A DNA stretch of 64,000 nt from Gottfriedia acidiceleris (GCF_023115465.1 NZ_CP096034.1:3906001-3970000), one strand, 5' to 3'; positions 47,304-57,308 are shown, counted from the first letter of the stretch. Numbers and translations are program-made. The notes: generated by a model from the sequence alone, not told the origin.

Positions 47304-47918
47304 ATGAGTTTTACTAAGAGAATTGGTCAAGTTGTAATGAGTGGAGCAGTCGGTTTATCATTAATTAGTGGCGGTACATTTGCGTATTTCAGCGATACAA
47401 TTAAAACTGATAATACGTTTGCAGCAGGTACATTAGACTTAGGTATGAATCCTAATGCTGTTGTAAACATTAGCAATTTAAAACCTGGTGATGAAGTATA
47501 TCGTGAATTTACATTAGAAAACAACGGTACTTTAGATATTAATAAGGTTCTATTAAACACTAAATATCAAATTGAAGACGTAAAAAATGATAATACTGAA
47601 GATTTAGCTAAGAATATTAAAGTAACAATTATGTACAACACTAGCAGCGCTACAAATGAGATTGTTGAAACATCATTATATGACTTACAAAATCAAACTC
47701 CTGATTTAACAGCAATTACTCAATTTGTAGGTAGTACAAAAGACCCTGACGGCATTGCAGCAGGACAAAAAGAAAAGATTTTTGTATTATTCGAGTTTGT
47801 TGATAATGGAAAAGACCAAAACCAATTCCAAGGTGATAAGCTAAAAGTTGATTGGACATTTAATGCTCAAACTGGCGGAAGTACATACCACGACGACACT
47901 GATCCTAACAGCAACTAA
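47304..47918 (+). CDS. calY: Camelysin / TasA-family matrix protein
   Basis: 204 residues. The export signal MSFTKRIGQVVMSGAVGLSL ends with TFAYFSDT, the SipW-type cleavage region. Mature part: FAAGTLDLGMNP, SNLKPGDEVYREFTLENNGTLDI and a beta-sandwich ending VDWTFNAQTG. This is the camelysin (M73)/TasA family that forms extracellular fibres. AAGGGGG precedes the ATG. An eight-base perfect hairpin (47244-47272) in the leader and a terminator downstream suggest separate tuning of this abundant product. Confidence 0.94.
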   Translation: MSFTKRIGQVVMSGAVGLSLISGGTFAYFSDTIKTDNTFAAGTLDLGMNPNAVVNISNLKPGDEVYREFTLENNGTLDINKVLLNTKYQIEDVKNDNTEDLAKNIKVTIMYNTSSATNEIVETSLYDLQNQTPDLTAITQFVGSTKDPDGIAAGQKEKIFVLFEFVDNGKDQNQFQGDKLKVDWTFNAQTGGSTYHDDTDPNSN

Positions 47919-47929
47919 TATAAAAACAA

Positions 47930-47957
47930 AGCCACCTAAACTTAATTAGGTGGTTTT
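47930..47957 (+). terminator. Terminator of the camelysin operon
   Basis: Stem GCCACCTAA/TTAGGTGGT with a short loop and five T. Confidence 0.9.
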
Positions 47958-48035
47958 TCACGTTGTTGAAAAACAATCTTGTCTATTAATTATTAAACTT
48001 TCGTAAAAGATGAAGAGTGTGGTTGATTTCCACTT
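47956..48035 (+). repeat. Interspersed repeat, copy B
   Basis: Related to 9505-9585: TTTCACG, TGTTGAAAAACA, CTTGTC, CTTTCGTAAAAGA, AGAGTG and GGTTGATTTCCACTTCA in the same order. The GC-rich part seen after copy A is missing here. Confidence 0.7.
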
Positions 48036-48138
48036 CAGTCTGCCTGCTTATGAGTAGCCTATTTTAATCTTTTTTTAATTACTCATGAACCTCTTAAGTA
48101 AACTTTTCCCCTTATGAACCTATCAGTAATTCTATTAC

Positions 48139-48699
48139 TCACAAAGCAAATCTTTCTTTTATTAATTTAGCTACTTCTTCTGCACTCATATTTGTGTTAT
48201 TTATTTTTAGATAATTTTCCTTCTGAATTTCTCCTTCTATTGAATTTAATCTATATTTTTCTATTGTCTTCATTAAATTGTTTTCAGACCATTCAATATC
48301 TCTTTTTGTTGGCTTATGTTCCAATCTGTGAGGCGTTTTATTTCGTGCAAGTCTCTCATCTAGTTCTGCTTCAAGTTCAACAAAATAGGTTGTTGCCCCT
48401 TTTGACTCAAATATAGTACAAACTTTCTCAATATAATCCCAATCAGATTTTAGATCGAGAGCCCAAACATAAGTAAAAATAATACCGTATAAGTCACTTT
48501 TGGACACCTCTTCAAATATTTCTTTTCGAAATAAATTAACTAGTCTACTTCCCTCTTTTGTTCCATAATCAAAAAATTTACTAACCAAGTCAATTGTCAT
48601 GTGATTATGAAACAATTTTAAATCTGTTATTTTTTCTAGTTCATGTCCTACTGTCATTTTCCCCACAGCTTGTGGCCCAAATACTAATACAAACTTCAT
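48139..48699 (-). CDS. P-loop kinase-like protein, shikimate kinase/AAA-type
   Basis: 186 residues. The P-loop comes first (VLVFGPQAVGKMTVGHELE). LKLFHNHMTIDLVSKFF follows, then a lid-like Arg region (LARNKTPHRLEHKPTKRDI). It resembles a small family of nucleoside-kinase-like proteins of unknown substrate. The ATG at 48699 follows GGGAGAGA by eight bases; 13 upstream codons are unlikely. Alone on its strand. Confidence 0.78.
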   Translation of the reverse strand: MKFVLVFGPQAVGKMTVGHELEKITDLKLFHNHMTIDLVSKFFDYGTKEGSRLVNLFRKEIFEEVSKSDLYGIIFTYVWALDLKSDWDYIEKVCTIFESKGATTYFVELEAELDERLARNKTPHRLEHKPTKRDIEWSENNLMKTIEKYRLNSIEGEIQKENYLKINNTNMSAEEVAKLIKERFAL

Positions 48700-48987
48700 G
48701 GATCTCTCTCCCAAAAATATTAAATTTTTTATAAGCACTTTTGAATATAACTGAATTTTTTAAAAAGTATATCACACTTAAAAATAATTAACTTGATCAT
48801 TAACTTCAACGTACAAAAAAACTGAACAATCGAATGAATTGCATAAGAAATATTAAAAAAGCAGAAACAAAGAAAAGGTAAATATTCTACGTATATTATC
48901 TGTTTACTAAAAATTTACGAAGTTATCAAAAATTTTTTATTACATTTGGGAACTATTGTGTTAAAATCAGCATATAATTTAAAAAAC

Positions 48988-49001
48988 TTTCCCTAGGGAA
49001 A
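48988..49001 (+). promoter_or_regulatory. Candidate MntR box
   Basis: Perfect palindrome TTTCCCTAGGGAAA, ten bases after a TATAAT -10 (48973-48978) and 40 before the Nramp start. It resembles MntR sites (TTTGCCTTAAGGAAA type) near Mn transporter genes. Confidence 0.6.
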
Positions 49002-49040
49002 AACTATTTGATGTGTACAATAAAACAGGTGGTGGGAAAC

Positions 49041-50393
49041 ATGTCACAAGAATCACAAGAAAAAGTCATATATAAAGAAGCTGGATGGAAACAGGAACAT
49101 TCACAACCTAGTTTGCAAGAGGTTCATCGTTCATTATCTGTTCCAAAGAAAGCTAGTAATTTCCGTAAGTTTCTAGCATTTGCTGGCCCAGGATATTTAG
49201 TTGCAGTTGGATATATGGACCCTGGAAACTGGGCAACTTCAATAGCAGGTGGATCTGCTTTTAATTACACTTTATTATCAGTTATTTTAATTTCTAATCT
49301 TATGGCCATCATTCTACAATCATTAGCAGCTAAATTAGGTATCGTTACCGGTAGAGATTTAGCCCAGGCATGTCGGGACCACTTCAGTAAACCTGTATCA
49401 TTTATACTTTGGGTGCTTTGTGAAGCTGCAATTGCCGCATGTGACTTAGCTGAATTAATAGGGTCAGCCATCGCTTTAAATCTATTATTTGGAATTCCGT
49501 TGTTTTATGGAATTTGTTTGACAACTTTAGATATATTACTTGTTTTACTTTTACAAAATAAAGGATTTAGGTATATCGAGGCTTTTGTCATTTCATTGAT
49601 CATATTAATAACAGGTAGTTTTGTTTTTGAGTTGATTATGTCTCAACCTGATGTGAAAGCTGTATTTGGTGGATTTATTCCAAGTTCACAAGTTATTACA
49701 GATCCAAAAATGCTTTATATTTCTTTAGGAATTTTAGGGGCAACTGTTATGCCTCATAACTTATATCTTCACTCTTCAATCGTTCAAACTAGAAAGTTTG
49801 ATGTATCTGATGCTGGTAAAAAAGAAGCAATTAAATTTGCTACAATTGACTCAACAGTTGCATTAATGATCGCATTGTTTGTAAATGCAGCCATCTTAAT
49901 ATTAGCTGCTTCAACTTTCTACAAATCGGGTCATACAAACGTTGCATCAATTGAAGATGCATTCCAGCTTCTTACTCCAATACTAGGAACAACTTTAGCA
50001 AGTACATTTTTCGGATTGGCATTATTGGCTTCAGGTCAAAATTCTACTTTAACAGGTACTCTAGCTGGGCAAATTGTAATGGAAGGCTTTTTAAATATTA
50101 AGCTTAAACCTTGGATAAGAAGAATGATCACTCGTTTAATTGCTGTTACACCAGCTCTTATCGTCACTTATTTTTATGGAGCAAATGGAACAGCAGATTT
50201 ATTAATACTAAGTCAGGTAATCTTATCTTTACAGTTATCTTTCGCAGTTATACCACTAGTTATGTTCACTAGTGATGCTAAGAAAATGGGTAAATTCGTT
50301 AATAAAACTTGGCTTAAATCAGTCGCTTGGACAATTGCTTCAGTTATTGCAGTATTAAATGCATATTTACTTTGGGCAACATTCTTTAAATAA
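49041..50393 (+). CDS. mntH: Nramp-family Mn(II)/H+ symporter
   Basis: 450 residues, 11 membrane helices. Metal-binding DPGN in [11 protein letters not shown] (helix 1) and [10 protein letters not shown] in helix 6 are both intact, giving the MntH transport site. [15 protein letters not shown] lies in helix 3. It imports manganese and perhaps iron by proton symport. The ATG at 49041 follows GGTGGTGGG by five bases; earlier ATGs in frame have no site. The upstream palindrome suggests repression by MntR in manganese. Confidence 0.94.
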   Translation: MSQESQEKVIYKEAGWKQEHSQPSLQEVHRSLSVPKKASNFRKFLAFAGPGYLVAVGYMDPGNWATSIAGGSAFNYTLLSVILISNLMAIILQSLAAKLGIVTGRDLAQACRDHFSKPVSFILWVLCEAAIAACDLAELIGSAIALNLLFGIPLFYGICLTTLDILLVLLLQNKGFRYIEAFVISLIILITGSFVFELIMSQPDVKAVFGGFIPSSQVITDPKMLYISLGILGATVMPHNLYLHSSIVQTRKFDVSDAGKKEAIKFATIDSTVALMIALFVNAAILILAASTFYKSGHTNVASIEDAFQLLTPILGTTLASTFFGLALLASGQNSTLTGTLAGQIVMEGFLNIKLKPWIRRMITRLIAVTPALIVTYFYGANGTADLLILSQVILSLQLSFAVIPLVMFTSDAKKMGKFVNKTWLKSVAWTIASVIAVLNAYLLWATFFK

Positions 50394-50409
50394 TAAATTG
50401 AAACAAAAA

Positions 50410-50452
50410 AGATTGAACAGATGTTTGAATGACATGTGTTCAATCTTTTTTT
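50410..50452 (+). terminator. Terminator of mntH
   Basis: Stem GATTGAACA/TGTTCAATC with an inner ATGT/ACAT step, then seven T. Confidence 0.9.
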
Positions 50453-50604
50453 ACTTTCTCTTTTAAAGAAATTTTACATATAGAGATTCTATCTATTAAG
50501 ACTGTGGAGTATTTTATGCACTTTGATGGAAAAATTAGACACTTCCTTTTATTAAGGGATTGAAAGATAGAACCGGTCATTGAAAAAAATCTAAGTTCTG
50601 TTTT

Positions 50605-51429
50605 TTAGGCTTTATGACCATTTAGATTTTGATGGTAATAAATACTAGCTTGTTTGATAAAATCTAATTCAAATTCTGGAATTGTATATGTTTTTGGCTT
50701 TTGATCTTCGGGTAAAGAATTAAAACTTTCCCAAGATTTTTTCATACCTTCTTTAATTTGTGGATCATTTTGACTATAGCGATTATTCATTTCCATCAAA
50801 AATTTAACAAGTTCTTGCGCTTCAACACTTTCAATTTTATATCCTCCTTGAACTAACTCTGTTAATTTGTTTCTAAAATATTGATAATCTTTTAAATGAC
50901 GAACATGGTCTCCTTCAGCCCATCCTCGCTTCGCTAATTTAAGTAAAGTCTCTTTAGTGTATGACTGCTTGGCGATGTTCCTCATCACTTTACGGTCTTC
51001 AGTTGATAAATATTTATTTACCCAATCAGGCTTTAAATTAAAATGTGCCATTTGAATCAACTCTGTAACACTTTCATAATCAATTGAATCAGATTTTAGC
51101 GATGTTTCTACCTGCTCAATCACATTAATAATTTGATCAATTTGGTCTTTTTTAGCATTTAACATAGCTTTTTGTTCTTTTAACTTCTTGGAAAAATTCA
51201 AACTACTTTCATTTATAATTGAGTGAATATCCTTCAAAGAAAATCCTAAAAATTTGAAAGTAAGTATTGATTGAAGATGTACTAAATCAGAATCTGTGTA
51301 TAACTTAAAGCCCGATTCGTCAGTATTTGTTGGTATTAATAATCCAATTTTGTCGTAGTATCGCAGTGTTCTAACAGAAATAGAAGTTTTTCTTGCAAAT
51401 TCGGTTATGTAATAAAATTTACGATCCAC
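50605..51429 (-). CDS. MerR-family regulator with TipAS-like C-terminal domain
   Basis: 274 residues. MerR DNA-binding region at the N-terminus (FYYITEFARKTSISVRTLRYYD, IGLLIPTNTDESGFKLYT), a coiled linker, then a helical domain of about 130 residues that resembles the TipAS drug-binding domain (WAEGDHVRHLKDYQYFRNKL, MNNRYSQNDPQIKEGM). It should respond to a small hydrophobic molecule; no target is adjacent. The GTG at 51429 is taken as start, with AAAGGAGAGGAG upstream; the 18 upstream codons are not family-like. Confidence 0.82.
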   Translation of the reverse strand: MDRKFYYITEFARKTSISVRTLRYYDKIGLLIPTNTDESGFKLYTDSDLVHLQSILTFKFLGFSLKDIHSIINESSLNFSKKLKEQKAMLNAKKDQIDQIINVIEQVETSLKSDSIDYESVTELIQMAHFNLKPDWVNKYLSTEDRKVMRNIAKQSYTKETLLKLAKRGWAEGDHVRHLKDYQYFRNKLTELVQGGYKIESVEAQELVKFLMEMNNRYSQNDPQIKEGMKKSWESFNSLPEDQKPKTYTIPEFELDFIKQASIYYHQNLNGHKA

Positions 51430-51452
51430 TATCTCCTCTCCTTTCTTTTCAC

Positions 51453-51483
51453 AGTTTATACGGTTACGTAGCGTCATAGTCAA
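51453..51483 (-). promoter_or_regulatory. MerR-type autoregulated promoter
   Basis: Minus strand TTGACT with TATAAA at 17 bases or TAAACT at 19 bases. ATGACGCTACGTAAC lies between, a GACG/ACGT-containing spacer usual for MerR genes. Confidence 0.6.
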
Positions 51484-51842
51484 TAGTATTAACTAAAGAA
51501 GAGCGTGGGGAATTCTCCGAGCTACTAATAAGGCATCTGTGCAAATAAACGACGAAAGCTGCAAAATAGCAAGGGACTGCAATTACATTTCGAAAACTGC
51601 AATTAAATACCTAATAGCCGCACTTAAGACGAAAAATTACACGTACGAGTTAAGGTATTATGACATGAAAATTGTACAATTTAGCAGTGGGGGGATCATA
51701 GCTGCACTTTTCAGATTGATATGACCGCCCCCTTTGTTATAAATAATAAGCAGATTTTATCAAGTTTTTATTCAACATCGTAAAAATTAGAGCATACTTG
51801 CAGATTTTCCATTTTGGCATAGCCAATAGTTATATTTTCAAT
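51484..51842 (+). other. Gap without a supported gene
   Basis: A 61-codon frame at 51539-51724 has no ribosome site. CTGCAATTA and GCTGCA words recur several times (51558-51604), but I cannot class them as a known repeat. Confidence 0.5.
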
Positions 51843-51889
51843 AAAAAAGGTCGTTCCTTAGTCAGTTAACCCGACAATTGGAACAACCT
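51843..51889 (-). terminator. Terminator of the alpha/beta hydrolase gene
   Basis: Stem AGGTTGTTCC/GGAACGACCT with a long loop, followed by TTTTTT on the minus strand. Confidence 0.78.
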
Positions 51890-51915
51890 ACAATTTCATA
51901 TAGATTAAATAAAAT

Positions 51916-52803
51916 CTAAACTTCTTTTAAAAATTTATCAACAATTGAGATTTGTTCATTTGTATTTAAAGCAGGTGCATGACCAACATTAGGTATTGTT
52001 TCCATTTGAAAATTCTGCGTTTCCTTCATTTTTAATGCTACATCAAGTGGCAAGACGTCCGAAACTTCTCCTCGAATGAGTAAAATCTTGGACTGTATAG
52101 CTTTCCAGTAATTCCACAAGGTTAAATCTTCAGTATGTTGAAATTGTAATGCTATTTTAGGATCATAATCAGGACCAATTCCACCTTCATCTCTTCTACG
52201 GCAAGAATTTTGCGTAAAATCATTCCATTCTTCTTCACTTGAAACACCAAATGAATGATAAATTAACTTATAGTAATTCTTCAATTCAGTAAATGTTTTA
52301 AACTGAGGAGGTGTACCAACATAGCTAATAATTCTCTTAATTCCTTCAATATCTTGTGGTTGGTTTTCTGAAGCTCCTGCTCCGATATCATTTAAGACTA
52401 AATGAGAAATACGGTTTAGATGTTTCGGCGTACCAGCAAGTCGCATTCCTATTGCTCCACCCATCGATGTCCCTACCCAACGAACTTGTTCAATTTCTAA
52501 TCGGTCTAATAAACCAATCGCTAGATTTACATAGTTTTCAAAACAGTAATCTTGCTCGGGAGAAGTACTCCACTGGCTTAATCCTCGCCCAATCGTATCT
52601 GGACAAATTACGTGGTAATCCTTAGCTAAATAGCGAGCTAAAATATCAAAATCTCTACCATTTCTGGTTAAACCATGCCAACAAACAACTGTTGGATTTT
52701 TTCTTTCTCCCCATTCTGTAAAATGAAGCTCCTTTCCATTAATCGATTCAAACCGAGACTCAGGATAAAAAATATCAATCACTCCATTCATTTTAGTGTC
52801 CAC
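51916..52803 (-). CDS. Alpha/beta-fold hydrolase
   Basis: 295 residues. Oxyanion region CWHGLTRNGRDFD near residue 41, nucleophile Ser in VGTSMGGAIGMRLAG near residue 112, acid Asp in LLIRGEVSDVLPLD and the last His in NVGHAPALN near residue 276. The substrate is not recognisable. The start is uncertain: GTG at 52803 or ATG four codons later, both with weak sites (AAGTGGA). Confidence 0.86.
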   Translation of the reverse strand: MDTKMNGVIDIFYPESRFESINGKELHFTEWGERKNPTVVCWHGLTRNGRDFDILARYLAKDYHVICPDTIGRGLSQWSTSPEQDYCFENYVNLAIGLLDRLEIEQVRWVGTSMGGAIGMRLAGTPKHLNRISHLVLNDIGAGASENQPQDIEGIKRIISYVGTPPQFKTFTELKNYYKLIYHSFGVSSEEEWNDFTQNSCRRRDEGGIGPDYDPKIALQFQHTEDLTLWNYWKAIQSKILLIRGEVSDVLPLDVALKMKETQNFQMETIPNVGHAPALNTNEQISIVDKFLKEV

Positions 52804-52918
52804 TTTATGTAATATTCGATTTTAATAAAAATATCCCTATAAAAGTAACAGAGAAAGAAATGAAACATTCAGGTTTAATTAAATAATAATAAAGACAAAT
52901 ACAGCACAATCATGAATA

Positions 52919-53263
52919 TTAAAAAAGAAAATAGAATTGATACAAGAATAATTGAATTATGTGCAGGTATAATTTTCCTTTTTGAATTTCTTTCCGCTTT
53001 TTACTGTACTGAATAGTAGCTAATACTCCTGAAATTAAACCAACAACACATGCATATATACCAAGAAAAATTGCTAATGTATTGATGAACTGGTTATTAC
53101 TAATTTTAATTGTAAAGTGTAGTGAGGTTGTTAAAAATCCTACACCAGTAATTGAGTTTGCAGTTCGCAACCAGGCTAAATATGTCCTTTCGTTTGCTAG
53201 ATGCTGTTGTGCATATTTAACACTTTCATCTGGTAAATCACTTACTTTACTTAAAGAAACCAT
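52919..53263 (-). CDS. DUF202 (YidH-type) membrane protein
   Basis: 114 residues. QQHLANERTYLAWLRTA is the DUF202 signature, followed by two or three membrane helices and a basic loop (YSKKRKEIQKGK). GGGG lies about nine bases from the ATG. Function of the family is poorly defined. Single gene. Confidence 0.85.
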   Translation of the reverse strand: MVSLSKVSDLPDESVKYAQQHLANERTYLAWLRTANSITGVGFLTTSLHFTIKISNNQFINTLAIFLGIYACVVGLISGVLATIQYSKKRKEIQKGKLYLHIIQLFLYQFYFLF

Positions 53264-53498
53264 ATTAAATTACCCCTATCAAAGATTTATAGAGTGATAA
53301 ATTTGTAGCAAAATATCTAAGTTTTAGTTTAATCTTTAAAATTTAAGATTTAGTAAAATTTGGATTACGATTTGATAAAAATAGAAATGGGGGATTCTAA
53401 ACTTATATTTTTTACTTAGGTATTATCGAAAGGAGAAGTTAACAGAATACTACTATATAAATAGAACAAATAATGTCATTAGACTGAGTTTTCAAATA

Positions 53499-53545
53499 TA
53501 AAACGGTCAAAATGATGGTAATTCCGTCCATCTTTCTGACCGTTC
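53499..53545 (-). terminator. Terminator of the met operon
   Basis: Stem AACGGTCA/TGACCGTT with an inner ATGG/CCAT step, then TTTT on the minus strand. Confidence 0.83.
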
Positions 53546-53552
53546 AATCTAA

Positions 53553-54743
53553 CTATTTCTGTGCTTGTTGAAATTCATTTTGAACTTTTTCCAAAAGGTT
53601 TTTATCGGTAATTAATCGATAACCTGTCAGAGCTAATGCTTTTGCACCCGTTATTAGAGCATGATCACCAAGTGGAGACTTCGCAGCTTCACGAAATTCA
53701 TTCGTATGAGCAATTAAATCATCAGGTCCAATTTTAATATATGCGTGGGAAGTCGGAACAACATGGCTTACATTTCCGGCATCAGTAGATCCAAGCCCGC
53801 CGCTTTTGCTATTCACTACTTCACCCAATAGGCTTAGTTCTTCACCTACAATCTCATCAAGAGATTGATTGATAATAAAATCATGGACTTCATTTTGGAA
53901 TCTTTCAATTTTCACAGTACTACCAGTTGCAATTGCTGCTCCTTCGGCAATATTACGAATCTTAGTGGAGACTTCCTCCGTACGCTTCCAAGTACTAGCA
54001 CGGATGAAAAATCTCGCTGAAGCATACTCTGGAATAATATTTGGTGCATCGCCTCCATGAGTGATAATTCCGTGTATGCGAACATCGCTAGAAAGCTGCT
54101 GACGAAGGGCATTAATACCATTGAATAATTGGATTACTGCATCTAAAGCATTGATTCCATGTTCTGGTGACCCAGCAGCATGGGCTGCTCTTCCATAAAA
54201 ATGGAAGTCTAATGGGTCTACTGCCAATGATGGGCTCGATAAACCTGTTTTACCACTGGGGTGGAGCATAAGAGCTGCATCAACACCTTCTAGTAATCCA
54301 TTTTTTACGAAACTCCCCTTTGCACTTCCATTTGGTCCACCCTCTTCTGCAGGTGTTCCAAATATGACAACCTCTCCTCCGGTCTCTGAAATGACTTCAG
54401 CAAGAGCGATTCCCGCTGCTACACTTGTTGTTCCAATAATATTATGTCCGCATGCATGACCAAGACCAGGTAGTGCATCGTATTCTGCTAAAAAAGCGAT
54501 GGTTGGGCCTTGCTTAGATGACGTTTTCCTTGCTACAAAGCCTGTTTCATGGCCCGCAATATTACGTGTGACATCGAAACCAGCTTCTACTAGAATTTTA
54601 GTATGTGTTTCTGATGCAAAAAATTCTTGATTGCCAATTTCAGGTTTCTCATGAATATTATGGCTAATTTCAAGATAAACTTTCTTCGATTCCTCAATAC
54701 TTTTCACAATTTGTTCTCTTTGTGTTTCAATTTTGACTGTCAT
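53553..54743 (-). CDS. M20-family amidohydrolase (N-acyl amino acid type)
   Basis: 396 residues. Metal ligands of the M20/AbgB type: ACGHNIIGT near residue 97, PAEEGGPNGSAKGSF near 131, HPSG and FHFYGRAAHAAGSPEHGINALD near 180; the dimerisation domain follows. It removes acyl groups from amino acids or similar amides. As last gene behind metNIQ and the SAM-I riboswitch it probably frees methionine or a sulfur compound from an imported conjugate; this is inference. Confidence 0.9.
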   Translation of the reverse strand: MTVKIETQREQIVKSIEESKKVYLEISHNIHEKPEIGNQEFFASETHTKILVEAGFDVTRNIAGHETGFVARKTSSKQGPTIAFLAEYDALPGLGHACGHNIIGTTSVAAGIALAEVISETGGEVVIFGTPAEEGGPNGSAKGSFVKNGLLEGVDAALMLHPSGKTGLSSPSLAVDPLDFHFYGRAAHAAGSPEHGINALDAVIQLFNGINALRQQLSSDVRIHGIITHGGDAPNIIPEYASARFFIRASTWKRTEEVSTKIRNIAEGAAIATGSTVKIERFQNEVHDFIINQSLDEIVGEELSLLGEVVNSKSGGLGSTDAGNVSHVVPTSHAYIKIGPDDLIAHTNEFREAAKSPLGDHALITGAKALALTGYRLITDKNLLEKVQNEFQQAQK

Positions 54744-54788
54744 ATAAACGATCTCCCTTCCATTCTTTTAAATAAGCATGAACTAGCT

Positions 54789-55637
54789 TTATAGATTTTT
54801 TATTTTATCAATCGAAATGACTACTGGAACCGTCGCACCTTTGTCACGCTTAATAATGTAATCATGAACTTCTTTTGATTGATAGGCCTTTACAATCTTT
54901 GCAAAGTCCTTGTCATTTTTATTCTTTGTACGAGATGCAATAACATTGATATACGGCATAGCTGCTTTATCATTCGGATCTTCTTTATAAAGTGGATCCT
55001 TTGCAGGATCTAAGCCCGCTTGAACGGCAAATCCATTATTGATGATAGCTGCTGCCACATCATCCAATGATCTTGCTGTTTGCCCCGCAGCAATCGGTTT
55101 GATTTTTAGATGCTTAGGATTTTCTTTAATTTGTTCAATACTTCCTTTAGGATCAAAATTATCTACTAAACTAATTAACTTTGAAGATTGTAATAGTTTA
55201 AGTGCACGTCCTGCGTTCGTAACATCATTTGGTATCGTAATCGTTGCTCTATCTGGAATATCACTTAGCTTTTTAAATTTATGTGAGTAAATACCCATTG
55301 GCGCAATCACCGTCGAGCCAATCGCAGAAATGTCTAAATTATGATCACCTTTAAATTGATTCATATAGGTAATCGTTTGAAAAGCATTTAAATCAAGACT
55401 TCCATCATTAAGCGCTGTGTTAGGCTGAACATAATCTGAAAATGAAATAATTTTCAATTTAATGCCTTCACTTTTTACTTGTTTTTGTACAATATTCCAA
55501 AGTTCATAGTCATCTCCGTTAATACCAATCTTAACTGTTCTCTCCTTTCCATTTCCTGATGATGATTTAGAACCACATGCGGATAATACCGAAACCGTTA
55601 ATAATAATGCTGCAAAAATAGTAAAAAACTTTTTCAT
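54789..55637 (-). CDS. metQ: Methionine ABC transporter, substrate-binding lipoprotein
   Basis: 282 residues. Lipobox LSAC near residue 20 of the processed start MKKFFTIFAALLL; NlpA/MetQ core with KIGINGDDYELW, LKIISFSDYVQPNTALNDGS, LDLNAFQTITYMNQF and TITIPNDVTNAGRALKLLQ. It binds D/L-methionine or a related compound outside the membrane. The ATG at 55637 follows AAGGAGG and overlaps metI by four bases. Confidence 0.93.
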   Translation of the reverse strand: MKKFFTIFAALLLTVSVLSACGSKSSSGNGKERTVKIGINGDDYELWNIVQKQVKSEGIKLKIISFSDYVQPNTALNDGSLDLNAFQTITYMNQFKGDHNLDISAIGSTVIAPMGIYSHKFKKLSDIPDRATITIPNDVTNAGRALKLLQSSKLISLVDNFDPKGSIEQIKENPKHLKIKPIAAGQTARSLDDVAAAIINNGFAVQAGLDPAKDPLYKEDPNDKAAMPYINVIASRTKNKNDKDFAKIVKAYQSKEVHDYIIKRDKGATVPVVISIDKIKNL

Positions 55638-56302
55638 CCTCTTTTCCTCCTTACGTATCTTGACCACGTATTCCCTAAACTTTGTATGATTTGAACAATG
55701 ACTACTAGTAATACGACAGTAATGATAATAACCAATGTTTCAAAGCGCTGATAACCATATGTAATAGCTAAGTCACCTAATCCACCAGCACCAACAGCAC
55801 CAGCTGCCGCAGTCGATCCAATCAATCCAATCGTTGCTGTTGTAAATGAAAGAATTAACGATGGAATCGCTTCAGGCAAAATAAACTTCACGATGATCTG
55901 AAACTTTGTTGCTCCCATTGAATAGGCTGTTTCTAGCACTCCCTTATCTACTTCTAGCATGGAGTTCTCAATCAATCTTGCCAAATAAGGACCTACAAAG
56001 ATCGAAAGTGGAACAATTGCAGCAACTACTCCAATGGACGTGCCCGTCAATAACCTTGTAAATGGAATAATGGCAACTAGCAAAATAATAAATGGTACAG
56101 ATCGAACAATATTAATAATGGTATTTAACAACCTAAATAAAGGTTTGTTTTCCATTATATGACCTGGTCTTGTTACAACTAGAATAATACCTAAAGGCAA
56201 TCCTATAATTGTGCCAAAAATAAATGACCCAAGCACAGTTAGAAATGTATCTTGAGTTGCCTGCAAAAACTGCGGCCAAAAGAATTCCCAATTAAGCTCC
56301 AT
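55634..56302 (-). CDS. metI: Methionine ABC transporter permease
   Basis: 222 residues, five membrane helices. The EAA loop is ETAYSMGATKFQIIVKFILPEAIPSLI, and SAAAGAVGAGGLGDLAI is MetI-specific. It overlaps metN by 11 bases and metQ by four. Confidence 0.94.
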   Translation of the reverse strand: MELNWEFFWPQFLQATQDTFLTVLGSFIFGTIIGLPLGIILVVTRPGHIMENKPLFRLLNTIINIVRSVPFIILLVAIIPFTRLLTGTSIGVVAAIVPLSIFVGPYLARLIENSMLEVDKGVLETAYSMGATKFQIIVKFILPEAIPSLILSFTTATIGLIGSTAAAGAVGAGGLGDLAITYGYQRFETLVIIITVVLLVVIVQIIQSLGNTWSRYVRRKRG

Positions 56303-57308
56303 TTAACTCCACCTCCCTAACATCTATCCCCTTTTCCGAAATAAATTTAATAGCTTTTGCGCTTTCCTCTTTTGTTCCTTCTAATGCCACAATCAAATTC
56401 CCATAAGGTCTTGCTTGTAGCTCTGTAATCGATCCATAAAGGATATTTAAATGAATATCGAATTTTTTAAGAACCTCTGATAATAATGGGTTGCCTGCCT
56501 TGTCACCTAGGAAGACTAATTGATAATATTTTCCTTTTGATAATGATTTGGATAACTTAGATGGCACCTCATTTTGTAATACTGTGTTAACAAAATTCTT
56601 TGTAATACTTTTTTGTGGATTCGTAAATACTTCGTAAACGTTACCTTCTTCAACAATTTCACCATTATCAATGACAGCCACTTTATCACATAAATCACGA
56701 ATTACACTCATTTCATGGGTAATAAGGAAAATTGTAAGATTATATGATTTATTTACCTTCCTTAAAAGCTCTAATACATTCTTTGTTGTTTCAGGGTCTA
56801 ATGCAGAAGTAGCTTCATCACATAGCAAAAGATCTGGGTCTGTTACGAGTGCCCTTGCAATACCTACTCTTTGCTTTTGTCCCCCCGATAAGTGGCCCGG
56901 AAATACATCTTGCTTCCCTGTAAGTCCAACAAATTCAATTAATTCCATTACCTTTTCCTGAACATCCCGTTTCTTTTTTCCTTCAAGGTATAGCGGCATT
57001 GCAATATTATCAAATACCGTTTTGGCAGAAAGTAGATTAAAGTGTTGGAATACGACACCAATTTTTCTACGTGTCTTACGTAATTCTTCATCTTTTAATG
57101 TCATTAGATCCAATCCATCAATGAGAACTGATCCTTCTGTTGGCTCTTCAAGTCTATTTAAACAACGAATCAATGTACTTTTTCCTGCTCCGGAAAAACC
57201 AATGATTCCAAAGATCTCTCCTTTCTCAATTTTCATATTAATATTATTTAAAGCTTTAATTGGTGGCCTTCCAGGATAAACCTTGGAGACATTTTTAATC
57301 TCAATCAA
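56292..57308 (-). CDS. metN: Methionine ABC transporter ATPase
   Basis: 338 residues. Walker A GFSGAGKST near residue 37, signature LSGGQKQR, Walker B LLLCDEATSALDP, and a C-terminal ACT-like NIL domain (YQLVFLGDKAGNPLLSEVLKKF) that senses methionine inside the cell. TTG at 57308 with GGGGGAAG is used; the frame's upstream ATG has no site. First gene after the SAM-I riboswitch. Confidence 0.94.
   Translation of the reverse strand: MIEIKNVSKVYPGRPPIKALNNINMKIEKGEIFGIIGFSGAGKSTLIRCLNRLEEPTEGSVLIDGLDLMTLKDEELRKTRRKIGVVFQHFNLLSAKTVFDNIAMPLYLEGKKKRDVQEKVMELIEFVGLTGKQDVFPGHLSGGQKQRVGIARALVTDPDLLLCDEATSALDPETTKNVLELLRKVNKSYNLTIFLITHEMSVIRDLCDKVAVIDNGEIVEEGNVYEVFTNPQKSITKNFVNTVLQNEVPSKLSKSLSKGKYYQLVFLGDKAGNPLLSEVLKKFDIHLNILYGSITELQARPYGNLIVALEGTKEESAKAIKFISEKGIDVREVELNGA

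Noticed and set aside
51539..51724. 61-codon plus-strand frame in a gene-free gap
   Set aside because: No ribosome binding site, no family feature, and composition like the surrounding AT-rich DNA.
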